In this document: in pieces, positions 61,867 through 64,000 of the stretch
Layout: each line of letters starts with the position of its first letter
How positions within the stretch are numbered: the first letter of the stretch is position 1
NCBI GenBank assembly: GCA_945957605.1
Contig: CAMFLR010000004.1
Span: 62,001 to 126,000 of the forward strand
Length of the DNA stretch: 64,000 nt
Reading direction: 5' to 3'
DNA from: an uncultured Isosphaeraceae bacterium
GTDB lineage: Bacteria; Planctomycetota; Planctomycetia; Isosphaerales; Isosphaeraceae
Translations under genes and position numbers: made by a program
The notes under the pieces: generated by a model
The model's input: only the letters and a program-made list of their open reading frames with translations
The model's database searches: none
What the model was told of the DNA's origin: nothing

Positions 61867-64000
61867 ATGCACCGATCCGCCGTGGTTAAGACATTAATCG
61901 TTACGTCATTTTGTTTTGTATTTTCGACGCGACTTCTGGCAGTACCGCCGGATGGAGAGAAACTGGCACCGGCGTTTGGGCTCAATCATCTGCTGAAGAT
62001 CGAAATTGAAATGACGCCCGAAGAGTACCGGGCAATGCAGCCGTCGCCTCCAGCAGGTATGCCGGGTAGCCCGGCGCAAGCAGCTCCACCAAGAAAAAGG
62101 GGCGATCGCGATATCGAGCGAAATCTTTTTGGCGTCGAGTTCCCCTGGGCGCAAGGGACTCTCAAGTCGGGAGGCCTGACGCTTGAAAAAGCTGCGCTTC
62201 GTTATGCCGGCAATGCGTCCTACCTGGCGTCGGCCTTCGGGCTGAAGCGTTCGCTGTATGTTGAGCTCGATGGGGCGACGAAGTCGGACCTTCATTCTCT
62301 CCGATCGCTGGCGTTTCAGAGTGGGGCGCTCGACGCAACGAAATCACGCGAGGCGCTTGCCTTTGAATTGTTCCGCAAAGCCGGCGTCCCCGCGCCCCGT
62401 ACAGCACTCGCCGAAGTTACGCTCACCGTACCTGGCGAGCGTAACAAGGCGTTGCTTGGCGTTTATACACTCGTCGAGCCTTTCGATGCGTCGTTCTTGA
62501 AGAACCATTTCGGGGTCGATAAGGGATTGCTTCTCCGACCGCAAGGGCTTCGTGGACTCGACTACCTTGGCGATGACTGGTCGAAATACCGTGCGAATTA
62601 TCGTCCGGCCGTCGAACCATCATCGGAAAATGCACAACGGTTTATCGCATTCGTCAAACTTGTGCAGCAAGCAGGCGACGAGCAGTTTCAGAAGGAGATT
62701 GGTCAGTATCTTGATGTCGACCGATTTTTGCGCTTCATGGCGATGCAGTCGTTCCTCGCGAATGCCGATGGCTTTTTCACTCTTGCATACAACTATGCGA
62801 TAGTCCTCGATCCCAAAATCGGGAGATTTGTCTTCATTCCCGGCGATCAGGAATTGTCGTTTGCGAACTTCTTGATGATGGGTTCGGCCGAGCAATTGAT
62901 GGATATGAGCATCGACCATCCCTACGGTGGTCAGAATCGCCTGGCCGATCGATTGCTCGCAATACCATCGGTCCGGGACACTCAGAAGAAAATTCTCAAG
63001 GAGCTGGCTGCGACGGTTTTCGTCAAAGAGCGACTTCTGGAACAAATCACCGCGCTTGAACGGACAACGAAGCCGATCCTTGAGCGTGAACTGGCGGCGC
63101 GAGCCGAACGCGGCGAACCACCCGCGGGATTCGGCCCGCCAGGCACTCCCTCCGCTCCCGATCTCCGCACCTTTGTCGAGAAGCGACTCGCTTCGATTGC
63201 CGATCAGCTCGCGGGCAAGAAGTCGGGATATCGGCCACAGTTCAACTTCGCGCCACCGCGTGCAAATTTGCCGCCAACTCCGATCGACGATCGCACGATT
63301 GGGGACGTTGTGAAGGCGCCGGAGGGCTTCAAGGTAAGCCTGTTCGCCGCGCCACCGAAGGTGGGTTATCCCGTGGCTATCAGCGTCGCGCCCGACGGCG
63401 CTGTGTTCGTAGCTGTTGACGAGCAAGGTTCGCTCGGGCGAACGGCGGGCGGCGGGCGCGTGGTCCGATGCATCGACGAAAACGGCGACGGCAAGGCTGA
63501 CCGAGTCAGCATTTTCGCCCGAATGGAGCATCCTCGCGGAGTGATTGCCCAGGACGGAGAGGTCTGGGTTTTGCACCCGCCGATTTTGAGCCGGTACGAA
63601 GACGACGATGGCGATGGCGTGGCCGACCATGAAGAAACGCTCGTCACCGGCCTGACGACCCGCCTACTTGACGAACGCGGAGGCGATCATACGACCAATG
63701 GGATTCGCATGGGCGTCGACGGCTGGATTTACATCGCTGTAGGCGATTATGGGTTTCACAAAGCTACTGGTAAGGACGGCACCACCATCTCCCAGCGCGG
63801 TGGTGGAATTCTCCGCGTTCGCCCCGATGGAACCGGCCTCGAAGTTTTCGCCACTGGCCTGCGCAATCCATTCGCAGTCGCCATTGACCCGTTCATGAAC
63901 ATTTTTACGCGAGATAACACAAACGACGGCGCCGGCTGGGATGAGCGTGTAAGTCACATTTTGCAGACGGCCGATTATGGCTACCCGTTGCGATTCACGC
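61867..64000 (+). CDS. CotH kinase domain fused to PVC-type dehydrogenase (partial)
   Basis: An open frame from the ATG at 61867 to the window edge (711 codons, no stop), so the gene is truncated on the right. A signal peptide covers about 1-24 ([12 protein letters not shown]). Residues 30-400 resemble a CotH kinase-like domain ([77 protein letters not shown]). From about 490 the frame becomes the beta-propeller of PVC-type membrane-bound dehydrogenases ([64 protein letters not shown]). In relatives this part is followed by a haem-binding c-type domain, expected beyond the window. The ribosome site is weak. Confidence 0.85.
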   Translation, partial: MHRSAVVKTLIVTSFCFVFSTRLLAVPPDGEKLAPAFGLNHLLKIEIEMTPEEYRAMQPSPPAGMPGSPAQAAPPRKRGDRDIERNLFGVEFPWAQGTLKSGGLTLEKAALRYAGNASYLASAFGLKRSLYVELDGATKSDLHSLRSLAFQSGALDATKSREALAFELFRKAGVPAPRTALAEVTLTVPGERNKALLGVYTLVEPFDASFLKNHFGVDKGLLLRPQGLRGLDYLGDDWSKYRANYRPAVEPSSENAQRFIAFVKLVQQAGDEQFQKEIGQYLDVDRFLRFMAMQSFLANADGFFTLAYNYAIVLDPKIGRFVFIPGDQELSFANFLMMGSAEQLMDMSIDHPYGGQNRLADRLLAIPSVRDTQKKILKELAATVFVKERLLEQITALERTTKPILERELAARAERGEPPAGFGPPGTPSAPDLRTFVEKRLASIADQLAGKKSGYRPQFNFAPPRANLPPTPIDDRTIGDVVKAPEGFKVSLFAAPPKVGYPVAISVAPDGAVFVAVDEQGSLGRTAGGGRVVRCIDENGDGKADRVSIFARMEHPRGVIAQDGEVWVLHPPILSRYEDDDGDGVADHEETLVTGLTTRLLDERGGDHTTNGIRMGVDGWIYIAVGDYGFHKATGKDGTTISQRGGGILRVRPDGTGLEVFATGLRNPFAVAIDPFMNIFTRDNTNDGAGWDERVSHILQTADYGYPLRFT

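Overview
This is a 64 kb stretch of a chromosome from a member of the Planctomycetota. The evidence is family content rather than any marker gene. It holds a DUF1592/DUF1552 pair, a DUF1559 prepilin-like protein with an H-X9-DG tail beside a small lipoprotein, and an HzsA-like propeller with a haem motif. It also holds a CotH/PVC-type dehydrogenase fusion, two ECF sigma factors each coupled to a Ser/Thr kinase, and four large secreted proteins with a basic N-terminus followed by a LEER motif. There is no rRNA, CRISPR array, prophage or insertion sequence that I can recognise.

Layout. 0-9.4 kb is ordinary chromosomal content: a DUF3500-HupE operon, a hybrid histidine kinase facing a receiver/RsbW-like protein across a shared hairpin terminator, and an aldo/keto reductase-TetR operon with a good promoter overlapped by an inverted repeat. 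9.9-11.8 kb encodes a Gly/Asn-rich beta-helix LEER protein on the plus strand. From 36.4 down to 12.3 kb everything is on the minus strand: a 1907-residue LEER protein (DUF4214-like, LamG-like and VCBS repeats), a predicted C25-like cysteine peptidase, an ECF sigma factor, a WD40/TPR receptor kinase, a 3615-residue LEER protein (beta-helix, CARDB, RHS/YD repeats, Ig/MBG domains, dockerin) and a PEP-CTERM protein. This run of surface proteins, a protease and a signalling pair is the most system-like part of the window.

37-51.6 kb holds a kinase-AAA-TPR regulator, a cupin, the DUF1592 and DUF1552 genes, the HzsA-like gene, the DUF1559 gene with its lipoprotein, a metal-dependent phosphodiesterase and a GntR/LacI-type regulator. 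51.9-57.3 kb encodes a fourth LEER protein of 1806 residues (delta-60, cadherin-like and MBG repeats, dockerin). Its C-terminal module is clearly homologous to that of the RHS giant. Three tRNA genes (Ser-UGA, Tyr-GUA, Cys-GCA, minus strand) follow a strong terminator. The right end has a small membrane protein, a second ECF sigma-kinase pair and the 5' part of the CotH/PVC dehydrogenase fusion, which runs off the window.

How the genes may work together (inference): the sigma-kinase pairs and the multidomain kinases look like envelope sensing, and the LEER, dockerin and PEP-CTERM proteins look like the displayed surface. The C25-like peptidase, placed directly between a LEER giant and the signalling pair, is a candidate processing enzyme. 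Haem-bearing secreted proteins (DUF1592, HzsA-like, probably the last gene) point to extracytoplasmic redox or polymer breakdown. Start codons were chosen by Shine-Dalgarno position and family boundaries; domain limits are approximate because no profile search was run.
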